Origin: Bacteroidales bacterium UBA2198
Lineage (GTDB): Bacteria; Bacteroidota; Bacteroidia; Bacteroidales; VadinHA17
Length of the DNA stretch: 7,100 nt
Reading direction: 5' to 3'
Assembly (NCBI GenBank): GCA_002328625.1
Contig: DCVC01000197.1
Location: 702 to 7,801, forward strand
In this document: positions 1-6,261 of the stretch, piece by piece
How positions within the stretch are numbered: position 1 is the first letter of the stretch
Layout of the letters: each line of letters opens with the position of its first letter
Position numbers and translations under genes: made by a program
The notes under the pieces: model-generated
The model's input: only the letters and a program-made list of their open reading frames with translations
Database searches by the model: none
Told to the model about the DNA's origin: nothing

Positions 1-255
1 GGAGATCATTACTAACTTCCTGCCATCGTTTTCAAACACGACAGCACGGGCATATAAAGAATCGTGAACACCTTCCGAATAGCTTTTTCTTGAAGAATAC
101 CCATACAGTTTTACAGGAATGGACGGAGTAATATCAATTTTTGACAAACCCGCCCGGAGATTATTCTCCTTATTTTCCGGTTTACCTGCCTGCCCGAACA
201 AAATAGGGCTTATTGAAATGGTAACCAGCGTTATAAACAGTCTCCTTAAATTCAT
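1..255 (-). CDS. Neutral ceramidase-family exported protein, N-terminal part
   Basis: This is the first 85 codons of a gene that continues past the left edge of the window, so there is no stop codon. Residues 1-20 form a signal peptide: basic MNLRR, then a hydrophobic core ending near LFGQ. The export product would be periplasmic, outer-membrane or secreted. From about residue 36 the text AGLSKIDITPSIPVKLYGY, then GVHDSLYARAVVFEND and VMIS, matches the N-terminal start of the neutral/alkaline ceramidase family (Ceramidase_alk), where AG..K.DITP and G..D.LYARA are typical. Family members hydrolyse the amide bond of ceramide, but many bacterial relatives carrying only this N-terminal region are uncharacterised, so the substrate is open. 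The catalytic zinc site and serine lie beyond the visible part. The start is fixed by a strong GGAGG site five bases upstream. The gene is 116 bases downstream of the sugar cassette and need not share its function. Confidence 0.8.
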   Translation of the reverse strand, partial: MNLRRLFITLVTISISPILFGQAGKPENKENNLRAGLSKIDITPSIPVKLYGYSSRKSYSEGVHDSLYARAVVFENDGRKLVMIS

Positions 256-260
256 GTTTA

Positions 261-265
261 CCTCC
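261..265 (-). promoter_or_regulatory. Shine-Dalgarno of the ceramidase-like gene
   Basis: On the minus strand GGAGG is followed by TAAAC and then ATG, giving ideal spacing. It is one of the few strong ribosome binding sites in the window and settles the start codon at 255. Confidence 0.8.
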
Positions 266-305
266 ATATTCTTATTTTAAACCAGTATAATAAGTATTTC
301 AAATC

Positions 306-329
306 GTGCAATTCCTCCGATAGTGCAAT
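306..329. repeat. Short direct repeat GTGCAAT upstream of the ceramidase-like gene
   Basis: GTGCAAT occurs at 306-312 and again at 323-329, a period of 17 bases. It lies in the 116-base gap between the dehydrogenase stop and the ceramidase-like start. Spacing near two helical turns could suit a regulator, but a 7-base repeat may be chance. I see no convincing TAnnTTTG promoter in this gap. Confidence 0.2.
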
Positions 330-371
330 ACGTAGAGCAAAACTTACAGCCGTACTTAGCTAACCGCAGTT

Positions 372-1652
372 TTAGCGAAGATTTACGGTCGTATGGTCTT
401 TACAATTATCAGCCAGTTCATTAATAATGATACGGTCTTTCAGCCGATCAAGACCAATGTATTTTACTAATGCCTTTCTAAAATCTTTCGAAACTGCTTC
501 CAGAAATTCAATATCGGATTTATAGTAAGTACCGTTTTCGTCTTTTGCTTTGAAAAAAAATCCATACGACATAGCCTTCAAAATAATATTGTATGGCATG
601 CCATGCCGTATCGCCAGACGGATAGCTCCCATAAAGCGGTCATCGAAACCCAGCTTGCGGATCAGGTCCTGCCCCACCCTGTAAACTGTATCCCGGAGGG
701 CCTTGTTTCTGAAACGGATCAGCAGATCATCAACTTGTTGCGTAAGCTCATCAGATGTAAATTCGTCAGGGTATGCAATCTGAAGAAGGTCTGCTGACTG
801 GAGCATTACATCTTTTGTAAAATCAAATACTTCAGTATCATCAAGAACTTCGTATAAATATTTCTTTTCAGGGCGTTTGAAAAATCCAAAATAGGCTGCT
901 GTTGCATGGCCAAGATTATGTAAAAAAGCCTTATTATCGACCCATGCCTTAATATTATCTTTAGGAGCAAACTGTTTTATTTGCGGAATCGGAGACTTAA
1001 ATTCTTTTCTGTCAAGGATCAGGGTATTATAAGGTTCAGCATAAATCATCAAAGGATCTTTCTTCAACTCTTCAGAAGTCATGAATGGAACCATCTTTCC
1101 AATACTTGTCTCAACCAGCCCGACCAGTTTATCAATGGGATAATCCGCCGGAAGGTTCCTGGTTAAACGGCTTTTTACAAAATCTTTGGCAGAACGCATA
1201 TTTTCAGCGATTATAATATCGAGCGGGGAACCAGGATTCAATTCCTGTCTTAGTATTAATCCGTAAGCCATCACAGGTATTACTTTATCAAGAGCATTCT
1301 TTCCAACTGATACAGCCATTATGTCGGCAGTTGCGATTGCATTTGCCACTTTGTCCGTATCTGATGCATATATTGCCTGAACATTCGGGACAATAATTTC
1401 CTCATCTTTCTCTCCCTTAATGATAATCCGATAACTGCCCCTTTTATTAAGTCCTTCAACAATTACCGGATCTATATCGATGAAAATAACGTTGTAACCA
1501 TTGCATCCGAACAACTGGCCAATAAATGACCGGCCAATCCTGCCAGCTCCGAAAATTATAACTTTATGTGATTCAACCGGATACCTGTTTTTTGTAGGAC
1601 TCATAATAAGGTTTGATTTTACTTCGTTTTTCACCGGTTTCTTTTTCGTCAT
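372..1652 (-). CDS. mtlD: Mannitol-1-phosphate 5-dehydrogenase family polyol-phosphate dehydrogenase
   Basis: Predicted cytosolic NAD-dependent enzyme of the long-chain mannitol dehydrogenase family, 426 residues from the chosen start. Family reaction: fructose 6-phosphate to and from mannitol 1-phosphate. The Rossmann glycine motif GAGRIGRSFIG is at 35-45 and the acidic end of strand 2 (FIDID, 57-61) suggests NAD rather than NADP. AEN at 149-151 and VGLVETSIGKMVP at 177-189 follow the MtlD pattern. The catalytic block has Lys241, Asn246 and His249 (K....N..H), as in E. coli MtlD. The C-terminal part (RVGQDLIRKL, then DRF...IRHGMPY) also aligns. ATG at 1652 has a GGGAGG site five bases upstream; ATG at 1604 would remove 16 residues and has no clear site. 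From 1652 there is a lysine-rich extension of about 28 residues before the Rossmann fold that E. coli MtlD lacks, and the gene overlaps the kinase by 80 bases. A pentitol-phosphate substrate cannot be excluded. Confidence 0.86.
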   Translation of the reverse strand: MTKKKPVKNEVKSNLIMSPTKNRYPVESHKVIIFGAGRIGRSFIGQLFGCNGYNVIFIDIDPVIVEGLNKRGSYRIIIKGEKDEEIIVPNVQAIYASDTDKVANAIATADIMAVSVGKNALDKVIPVMAYGLILRQELNPGSPLDIIIAENMRSAKDFVKSRLTRNLPADYPIDKLVGLVETSIGKMVPFMTSEELKKDPLMIYAEPYNTLILDRKEFKSPIPQIKQFAPKDNIKAWVDNKAFLHNLGHATAAYFGFFKRPEKKYLYEVLDDTEVFDFTKDVMLQSADLLQIAYPDEFTSDELTQQVDDLLIRFRNKALRDTVYRVGQDLIRKLGFDDRFMGAIRLAIRHGMPYNIILKAMSYGFFFKAKDENGTYYKSDIEFLEAVSKDFRKALVKYIGLDRLKDRIIINELADNCKDHTTVNLR

Positions 1653-2760
1653 AGGTGCCTCCCATATAGAAACAGGCAAAACCCCCGGATACAATTCCCA
1701 GACAGCAAGCCTCCATAAAATCCGGCTTCCGGATTCCATCCCTTAGCTGATCTGCAATTGATGCAATAACTCCCCCTGCAAAATTATCACCGCATCCCGT
1801 TGTATCTCCTCCCTTATGATGTTTGAGTTCTTCGACTATCTTACCAGAGACTGGCAATTCTTCCAGGGGATTCGGTTTAAAAAAATGGCCATCAGAATAG
1901 AGTGTAATATTTTTTGATCCATCAGTAATAACAAAAGACGAGGTACCATTATCGAGGAAAAACCTTATCGCACCACTGACGGTAGTTTCACCGCTCAGTC
2001 TTAATGCTTCTTCCCGGTCAGTTATCAACAAATCAATATTTCTGTAGCTATCATAACTCTCTCCCAAAGGCCATCTTTTCTCAGGATTACTTTTTTCGTT
2101 CCTGAAATCAAAAACTGTATTTACGATTGTTATGCATCCTTTTGATCTGGCTTTTTTTAAAAGATTTGTAAGATGGTCATGGATAGCGGGAACAAGAGCT
2201 GTTCCGCCAAATACAACTATATCTGAGTTAAAGAAGTTATGGTCAAGGTCGTCAGGCTGAAAATCCCATGCAGCTCCTATCGAATTTATGAACATTCTTT
2301 CGCCATTTCCATTATCATAGTTCGGATCGGAGAGAACAAAAGTTGAAGGCGTTTGATTATCAATAAGTTTGTAATCACCAAGTATAACAGGGGTTTTCTC
2401 AAGTGAATCAAGAAGGTATTTCCCGGCATCATCATTTCCGCCACGTCCATAATATCTCACATCACATATATTTCTATCGGTTAATTGAGCAACATGTATC
2501 AATGATACTATTGATGGTCCTCCAATATTTATCTTGTCTGGAGGTCTTTCACCTGTCACACTTTGAATGAATGATTCAAAGCTGCTTTTGCTGAATTTTT
2601 CAAATTCCTCCCTGAATACCAGTTGTCCGGGTATTAACCCTCCATCACCTCTTTCCCGGGATAAATATTTACAAATTGCATTGCTGCTGAAATCAATGTT
2701 ATTATATAAAAAATCGACAAGGCAGCAACCAACTCCTGATACATGTATTTTTCTTTGCAT
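1573..2760 (-). CDS. PfkB-family carbohydrate kinase
   Basis: Predicted cytosolic ATP-dependent sugar kinase of the ribokinase/PfkB fold, 395 residues. The N-terminal substrate side shows GVGCCLVDF (9-17) and the glycine signature INIGGPSIVSL (77-87). The ATP and catalytic side shows LLITDREEA (244-252), FVITDGS (276-282) and the hallmark GGDTTGCGDNFAGG (317-330), where Asp325 is the expected base and GCGD the anion hole. It is clearly longer than the usual 300-320 residues, with an insertion of about 55 residues between strand 1 and the GG signature and a lysine/glutamate-rich tail. The substrate is not readable. Next to a lyxose/mannose isomerase and an MtlD-type enzyme, fructose is the best guess; a ketopentose is possible, though xylulokinases are normally FGGY proteins. 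The gene starts 26 bases after the isomerase stop, without a clear ribosome binding site, and its last 80 bases overlap the dehydrogenase. Confidence 0.85.
   Translation of the reverse strand: MQRKIHVSGVGCCLVDFLYNNIDFSSNAICKYLSRERGDGGLIPGQLVFREEFEKFSKSSFESFIQSVTGERPPDKINIGGPSIVSLIHVAQLTDRNICDVRYYGRGGNDDAGKYLLDSLEKTPVILGDYKLIDNQTPSTFVLSDPNYDNGNGERMFINSIGAAWDFQPDDLDHNFFNSDIVVFGGTALVPAIHDHLTNLLKKARSKGCITIVNTVFDFRNEKSNPEKRWPLGESYDSYRNIDLLITDREEALRLSGETTVSGAIRFFLDNGTSSFVITDGSKNITLYSDGHFFKPNPLEELPVSGKIVEELKHHKGGDTTGCGDNFAGGVIASIADQLRDGIRKPDFMEACCLGIVSGGFACFYMGGTYDEKETGEKRSKIKPYYESYKKQVSG
1658..1663 (-). promoter_or_regulatory. Shine-Dalgarno of the dehydrogenase, inside the kinase gene
   Basis: The minus strand reads GGGAGG, then CACCT, then ATG (1652). 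These bases are also the ATG GGA GGC ACC codons (Met-Gly-Gly-Thr, residues 366-369) of the upstream kinase. The site supports the longer dehydrogenase start and implies translational coupling or reinitiation while ribosomes finish the kinase. Because GGA-GGC is also needed for the protein, chance origin remains possible. Confidence 0.6.
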
Positions 2761-2786
2761 GGAAGATTTCTTAAGCAGGAATTTGG

Positions 2787-3461
2787 TTAGAGATATTTTT
2801 CATAATCGTTTACCAGCAGGTGAACCGGTTTCTCATCCTCGATAATTATGGGGAAGCGTCCGACAGGTTCATAGAAGCAATTATCGTTCTCATCATCATT
2901 GACAATGCTGATTTCTCCGATAAGGACTTTGCCGCATCCTTCCTGGCCATAAAACCTGTGATATACCCGTGACTTAAGGCAAATACTGCTTCCCGGGGTT
3001 AAGATCAGGGGTTCTCCGGCCTGTATTGTTGTAATAATCCCGTCAATACTGATGTTTACAGGTTCATTGGATAGCTTATCGTCAGGTAATGCATGGAAAA
3101 GTTCAAATACCAGGTTGCCCCCACCCCTGTTAATGATGTCTTCGGTTTTATTCCAGTGGAAATGCAACGGGGTTTCCTGATTTTCACCTGCTATCATTAT
3201 TTTCTCACAATACAACTTGTCTTGTTTAGCCCAGTTACCATTACGTATAGTAAAAAGCGACAATCCTTTCTTCTCAAAATCGTTACCACCGAAATCAGTA
3301 ATATCCCAGCCCAGTTTGTTTTCAATAATCTCTGTACACCTGTTATATGATCCTTTCCAATTCTCAGGAGGCCAGAAAGCCCATACAGGTAACAGAAACT
3401 GATGTGCTGCGAGGAATTGCTTTGAGCTCTCAATAATTGAATTGACTTCACTTCTTTTCAT
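2787..3461 (-). CDS. D-lyxose ketol-isomerase (D-mannose isomerase activity likely)
   Basis: Cupin-fold, metal-dependent sugar isomerase of the Lyx_isomer family, 224 residues, similar over its whole length to the E. coli O157 D-lyxose isomerase as I remember it. That enzyme interconverts D-lyxose and D-xylulose and also acts on D-mannose/D-fructose. Recognised blocks are MKRSEVNSII at the start, KLGWDITDFGGNDF (49-62), EKIMIAGENQETPLHFHW (86-103), EDIINRGGGNL (107-117), LTPGSSICL (154-162) and IVNDDENDN followed by PVGRFP (186-204). Expected metal ligands are His100, His102, Glu107 and His168, and all four are present. The protein is full length. The start at 3461 is supported by AAGGAAG nine bases upstream and by alignment to the family N terminus. 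It is the first gene of the three-gene cassette; the 237 bases before it contain only a weak promoter candidate. The native substrate (lyxose or mannose) is inferred, not seen. Confidence 0.92.
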   Translation of the reverse strand: MKRSEVNSIIESSKQFLAAHQFLLPVWAFWPPENWKGSYNRCTEIIENKLGWDITDFGGNDFEKKGLSLFTIRNGNWAKQDKLYCEKIMIAGENQETPLHFHWNKTEDIINRGGGNLVFELFHALPDDKLSNEPVNISIDGIITTIQAGEPLILTPGSSICLKSRVYHRFYGQEGCGKVLIGEISIVNDDENDNCFYEPVGRFPIIIEDEKPVHLLVNDYEKYL

Positions 3462-3470
3462 AGTAGATTT

Positions 3471-3477
3471 CTTCCTT
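3471..3477 (-). promoter_or_regulatory. Ribosome binding site of the isomerase
   Basis: On the minus strand AAGGAAG sits nine bases before the ATG at 3461. It agrees with the family N terminus (MKRSE) and confirms this start. Confidence 0.5.
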
Positions 3478-3510
3478 TATGTCATCCATATGCTGATGCT
3501 TTGTGACTTT

Positions 3511-3529
3511 CTTCTTTTTCGCAAAGAAG
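3511..3529 (-). repeat. AU-rich hairpin in the leader of the sugar cassette
   Basis: On the minus strand CTTCTTT, loop GCGAA, AAAGAAG makes a perfect seven-pair stem about 50 bases before the isomerase start. The loop begins GCGA, which resembles a GNRA tetraloop. No T-run follows, so it is not a terminator. The stem is weak (two G-C pairs) and may have no role. Confidence 0.25.
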
Positions 3530-3543
3530 ATAAGGTATCCTAT

Positions 3544-3551
3544 CAAAGATA
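3544..3551 (-). promoter_or_regulatory. Possible -7 promoter element for the sugar cassette
   Basis: The minus strand reads TATCTTTG, an exact fit to the Bacteroidota -7 consensus TAnnTTTG, about 83 bases before the isomerase ATG. No TTTG lies at the right -33 distance; the nearest TTG is only 13 bases upstream of the element. This is the best candidate in the 237-base gap, and the gap together with the unrelated upstream gene argues that the cassette has its own promoter. Confidence 0.27.
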
Positions 3552-3698
3552 AAAATTATAATTCCAACTGAAATAATCCGGTATAAGAATTTGAACTTCT
3601 GAAACAGCCCTTAGAGTTCTGAAAAAAAGAATACTTCCGATAAGGATGGAAAGTACTTCCACCTCAAATCGCTTACCTGTCTGGTTCAACAGGACGGA

Positions 3699-5174
3699 TC
3701 AGGTTATGTTTCTGAAAACTCTTCTGAAATGGTAGCCGTAAATACTGTAAGTTACCGCCAGGGGGAATATTTTTGGTTTGTTTAAAATGGTCCAGAACAG
3801 CAACTTCCAGTAGTATCGCCTGTTTTTTCTTAAAATTCCGATATAAAAGATTGATTTAATAAGGGCCATAATCTTATTAAATGTTATCCGGTCCCTGGAT
3901 GAAGGGTTATATTGTTTTAAAAAACTTAATACTCTTTCATAGTATGACTTACTGGAATATATTTCACGAATGATCCTGTTATATCCTTTTAGTAACTCAG
4001 TTTTGTCCATAACAGGCACAAAATTCATTGAATAATCAGTGTTATCGCCTGTGAATTTAGAAGACAACCTGCCTTCATTTTTTAAACGTTGGTATAGTTT
4101 TGATAACCGCGGTGCATTCAGAAGCCCCACCATTGCAGTTATAATGCCGCTTTTCTGGATAAATTCAATCTGACGCTGAAAGATATTTGGCGGATCGTTG
4201 TCAAATCCGACAATAAAGCCGGCCATGACTTCAATGCCATACTGCTGGATTTTGTTTACACTCTCAACAAGTCCGCGATTGTTATTCTGGATCTTATTGC
4301 ATTCCATCAGACAACTCTCTTCTGGGGTTTCAATACCCACAAAAACCTTTACAAAACCTGCTTTGGCCATCAGATCCATCAGGTCTTTATCATCTGCCAG
4401 ATTAATTGAAGCTTCTGTTATGAAAGTAAACGGGTGTTTATTCTTTCCCATCCACGAGATAATAGCAGGTAACAACTCGGTTTTCAGTTTTTTCTTGTGT
4501 CCGATGAAATTATCATCAACAAAAAATACTCCTCCCTTCCATCCTGCCACTAATAATTGGTTCAGCTCTGATATGATCTGCTCAGGTGTTTTTGTTCTCA
4601 CGCGGCGTCCAAAAAGGGCTGTTATGTCACAAAATTCACAATCGAAGGGACATCCTCGTGAGTACTGTATCCCGGCCGTTGCGTATTTACCTATGTTTAT
4701 CAGTGAATAATCAGGTAATGGTGATTTTGTTAAATCAGCAAATTTGTCCGACCGGTAAATCCTTTGAGGGTTGCCGCTTTTAAGATCTTCAATAAGAAGT
4801 GGAAGAGTTATTTCTGCCTCATTCAAAACAAGGTGATCAATTTCAGGATAGTATTCAAATTCTTCCGTAAAAAGAGGACCACCTCCTACTATTTTGGTTT
4901 TAAAATGTTTACATCGCATTATAATCTGTTTCACCGAAGCAGATTGTACAGATATTGCACTGATAAATACAAAGTCAGCCCATAAAATGTCTTTATCCTT
5001 AAGCTTTGCGGTGTTCAGGTCAGTCAGTTTCTTATTCCAGTCATCAGGCAGTAATGAAGCAACTGTAATAATACCTAACGGAATATTGGCTGATTTTTTC
5101 GAAACGAATTTCAAAGCATGCTTAAAGCTCCAGTATGTGTCGGGGTACTGAGGATAAACCAACAGAATATTCAT
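3699..5174 (-). CDS. Cobalamin-binding-type radical SAM protein with DUF4070-like tail (HpnP-like)
   Basis: Predicted cytosolic or membrane-associated iron-sulfur enzyme, 491 residues. Domains in order: a B12-binding-like Rossmann domain (about 1-150; VGGGP at 96-100, LNEAEITLPLL at 117-127), a radical SAM barrel (about 165-350) and a DUF4070-type C-terminal region (about 360-485). The [4Fe-4S] motif CxxxCxxC is seen as Cys175, Cys179 and Cys182 within SRGCPFDCEFCDI. Supporting barrel motifs are FFVDDNFIGHK (217-227), EASINLADD (254-262) and VFVGIETPE (277-285). HpnP, the hopanoid C-2 methylase, has this layout, but so do many uncharacterised relatives, and no hopanoid gene is nearby, so only an SAM-radical methylase or related role is inferred. 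The canonical DxHxxG cobalamin ligand is not visible; the matching spot reads DLNTAKL (52-58). The tail is basic and aromatic and may touch membrane. It has its own promoter. Confidence 0.87.
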   Translation of the reverse strand: MNILLVYPQYPDTYWSFKHALKFVSKKSANIPLGIITVASLLPDDWNKKLTDLNTAKLKDKDILWADFVFISAISVQSASVKQIIMRCKHFKTKIVGGGPLFTEEFEYYPEIDHLVLNEAEITLPLLIEDLKSGNPQRIYRSDKFADLTKSPLPDYSLINIGKYATAGIQYSRGCPFDCEFCDITALFGRRVRTKTPEQIISELNQLLVAGWKGGVFFVDDNFIGHKKKLKTELLPAIISWMGKNKHPFTFITEASINLADDKDLMDLMAKAGFVKVFVGIETPEESCLMECNKIQNNNRGLVESVNKIQQYGIEVMAGFIVGFDNDPPNIFQRQIEFIQKSGIITAMVGLLNAPRLSKLYQRLKNEGRLSSKFTGDNTDYSMNFVPVMDKTELLKGYNRIIREIYSSKSYYERVLSFLKQYNPSSRDRITFNKIMALIKSIFYIGILRKNRRYYWKLLFWTILNKPKIFPLAVTYSIYGYHFRRVFRNIT

Positions 5175-5186
5175 AATCCAGGGTAA

Positions 5187-5243
5187 TTTAATCCCGGCAA
5201 AATTATTTCGGCGTAATAATCAAAGCAAAAAAAAGGGATTAAA
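5187..5243. repeat. Inverted repeat bracketing the radical SAM promoter
   Basis: TTTAATCCC at 5187-5195 and GGGATTAAA at 5235-5243 form a perfect nine-base inverted repeat, with centres 48 bases apart. One arm overlaps the expected transcription start of the radical SAM gene and the other lies just upstream of its -33 element. This fits paired operator half-sites or the arms of a hairpin; the intervening 39 bases make a simple hairpin less likely. Confidence 0.4.
5198..5229 (-). promoter_or_regulatory. Bacteroidota promoter of the radical SAM gene
   Basis: On the minus strand TTTG (5229-5226), 20 bases, then TAATTTTG (5205-5198) matches the phylum's -33/-7 consensus of TTTG and TAnnTTTG with about 19-21 bases between. 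Initiation would be near 5190, giving a leader of only about 16-20 bases before ATG at 5174. A second TTTG at 5224-5221 has a 15-base spacing, which is too short. This is the best promoter in the window. Confidence 0.55.
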
Positions 5244-5290
5244 CTACACCAATAAGGTATAAATCAACCTGATCGGGGACTATTGTTATT

Positions 5291-5323
5291 CTACTCTGGC
5301 GAATGGCATTCGTCCCTGAGTAG
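5291..5323 (-). terminator. Hairpin directly after the LytTR gene stop codon
   Basis: Starting on the base after the TAG stop, the minus strand reads CTACTC, then AGGGA, CGAAT, GCC, ATTCG, CCA and GAGTAG. The outer six and inner five pairs are perfect, with GG/CC pairing between them around a small bulge. No U-tract follows, so it is not a classic intrinsic terminator. Its position suggests a role in 3' end formation or mRNA stability, separating this gene from the independently promoted radical SAM gene. Confidence 0.4.
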
Positions 5324-6166
5324 CTAAAGTGCCTCTCTGACCTTTAACAGAAACTGACGCGAAACAGGGATCTTTTCATTATATCCCCTTATGGTAATCC
5401 AGTGGTTGTTGTAATTCTTACTGAGTTTTTCTATGTATTGTTTGTTGACAACGCATATCCTGTGACAGCGTATAAAATTCGTATATTCTTTTAACTGTAA
5501 CTCAATATTCTTTAAAGTATTCCTTATGAGGCTCTTCTTCAGATTATCACCCGATTTATAAACGATCTCCACATAGTTATCAGCTGATTTAATAAAAGCA
5601 ATATCAGAAACAAGGAGTGTAAGAACTTCGGATTTGTTTTCTGAAATAAACTCGATAGATTTATTCAGATTATCTTCTTCATATTTTTCAACCTGATTTT
5701 GTATCGTCTTCTTTTCTGAGGTCAGCAATTCGTTCTCTTTTTTTAATTCTCTGATTAAATCGAGTATTCTTAATGTCAGAGGAGCTGCCATACAGATCAA
5801 GAATATTTTGAAAACCACATAAAATGAAATACTTGCCTTTCCTACATATCTTAGATAAAAAGCCAAAGCGACCGTACTTAAAACCAGAATAATAAACCCT
5901 CCCAGGTAGATACTTGGAAATGATGTTCTATTAAAACTATTCCGTTTTCTGCTGATCACAGGAAAAACAATCCTGACCAAAAACATAAAGAGAAAGACAA
6001 TTGCCCCGAATCCTGCTACAAACAATAACAAGTTGTTGAAATCAAATCTTTCAACCGGAAAAGGCTGAAAAAACAGGATAAACAAAAAAATACCGAAGCT
6101 TATACCTAACAAAAGTCTTATATCCCTGTTAAATAATTGTATCAGTTCGTTCAGTTTTTTATTCAT
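5324..6166 (-). CDS. Membrane-anchored LytTR-domain transcriptional regulator
   Basis: Inner-membrane regulator of 280 residues. Four hydrophobic helices are visible at about 17-34, 44-66, 86-106 and 111-132. A charged, probably coiled-coil linker follows at 134-166 (LIRELKKENELL), then a LytTR DNA-binding domain at about 175-280. The LytTR part is recognised from IAFIKSADNYVEIVY (189-203), the LIRNTLKNIE..L core (213-224), FIRCHRICVVNKQYIEKLS (231-249) and the final KIPVSR (265-270). There is no receiver domain and no phosphorylatable aspartate, so the signal probably enters through the membrane part or the linker. LytTR proteins bind pairs of short direct repeats; the target here is unknown. 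A dyad overlapping its own -33 region might indicate self-control. No clear ribosome binding site precedes the only plausible start. The upstream neighbour, 252 bases away, is an exported LTXXQ protein. Confidence 0.87.
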   Translation of the reverse strand: MNKKLNELIQLFNRDIRLLLGISFGIFLFILFFQPFPVERFDFNNLLLFVAGFGAIVFLFMFLVRIVFPVISRKRNSFNRTSFPSIYLGGFIILVLSTVALAFYLRYVGKASISFYVVFKIFLICMAAPLTLRILDLIRELKKENELLTSEKKTIQNQVEKYEEDNLNKSIEFISENKSEVLTLLVSDIAFIKSADNYVEIVYKSGDNLKKSLIRNTLKNIELQLKEYTNFIRCHRICVVNKQYIEKLSKNYNNHWITIRGYNEKIPVSRQFLLKVREAL

Positions 6167-6236
6167 TGTTTCTGATAAGTGATCAGCTTCTTTCCGGGAA
6201 CAGGTTGCCTTATTAATTTACCATTTTATTCTTAAT

Positions 6237-6244
6237 CAAAATTA
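6237..6244 (-). promoter_or_regulatory. Candidate -7 element of the LytTR gene promoter
   Basis: The minus strand carries TAATTTTG, the same -7 sequence as in the radical SAM promoter, about 70 bases before the ATG at 6166. The -33 match is poor (TCTG 18 bases upstream), which would fit a promoter needing an activator. The rest of the 252-base gap (6167-6418) shows no gene and no clear terminator for the upstream gene. Confidence 0.38.
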
Positions 6245-6261
6245 TAAAAAATCAGAATTAA

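Larger units (their letters stand above)
3482..3698 (-). other. Gap with two short open frames, possible coding relic
   Basis: This gap lies between the radical SAM gene and the sugar cassette. The frame of the radical SAM gene stays open for 51 codons after its TGA (3698-3546, beginning SVLLNQTGKRFEVEV) and then meets TGA. A second frame (3610-3482) reads a hydrophobic stretch with FLYRIISVGIIIFIF, then a charged tail and TGA, but has no proper start codon. Together they resemble the decayed end of a membrane protein, or simply AT-rich spacer. The radical SAM protein looks complete without them. I see no family similarity. Confidence 0.2.

Noticed and set aside
353..378. GCTAA/TTAGC stem at the end of the dehydrogenase gene as a terminator
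   Set aside because: The stem has only five pairs, an eight-base loop and no T-run, so a terminator call is not supported.
593..604. Perfect 12-base palindrome ATGGCATGCCAT
   Set aside because: It lies inside conserved dehydrogenase codons (HGMPY region) and is explained by the protein sequence.
1653..1739. Upstream extension of the dehydrogenase to ATG at 1739
   Set aside because: It would deepen the overlap with the kinase to 167 bases, adds 29 residues without family similarity, and ignores the good ribosome binding site for ATG at 1652.
4198..4710. 170-codon plus-strand open frame
   Set aside because: It lies entirely antisense to the well-supported radical SAM gene, and its translation has no recognisable domain.
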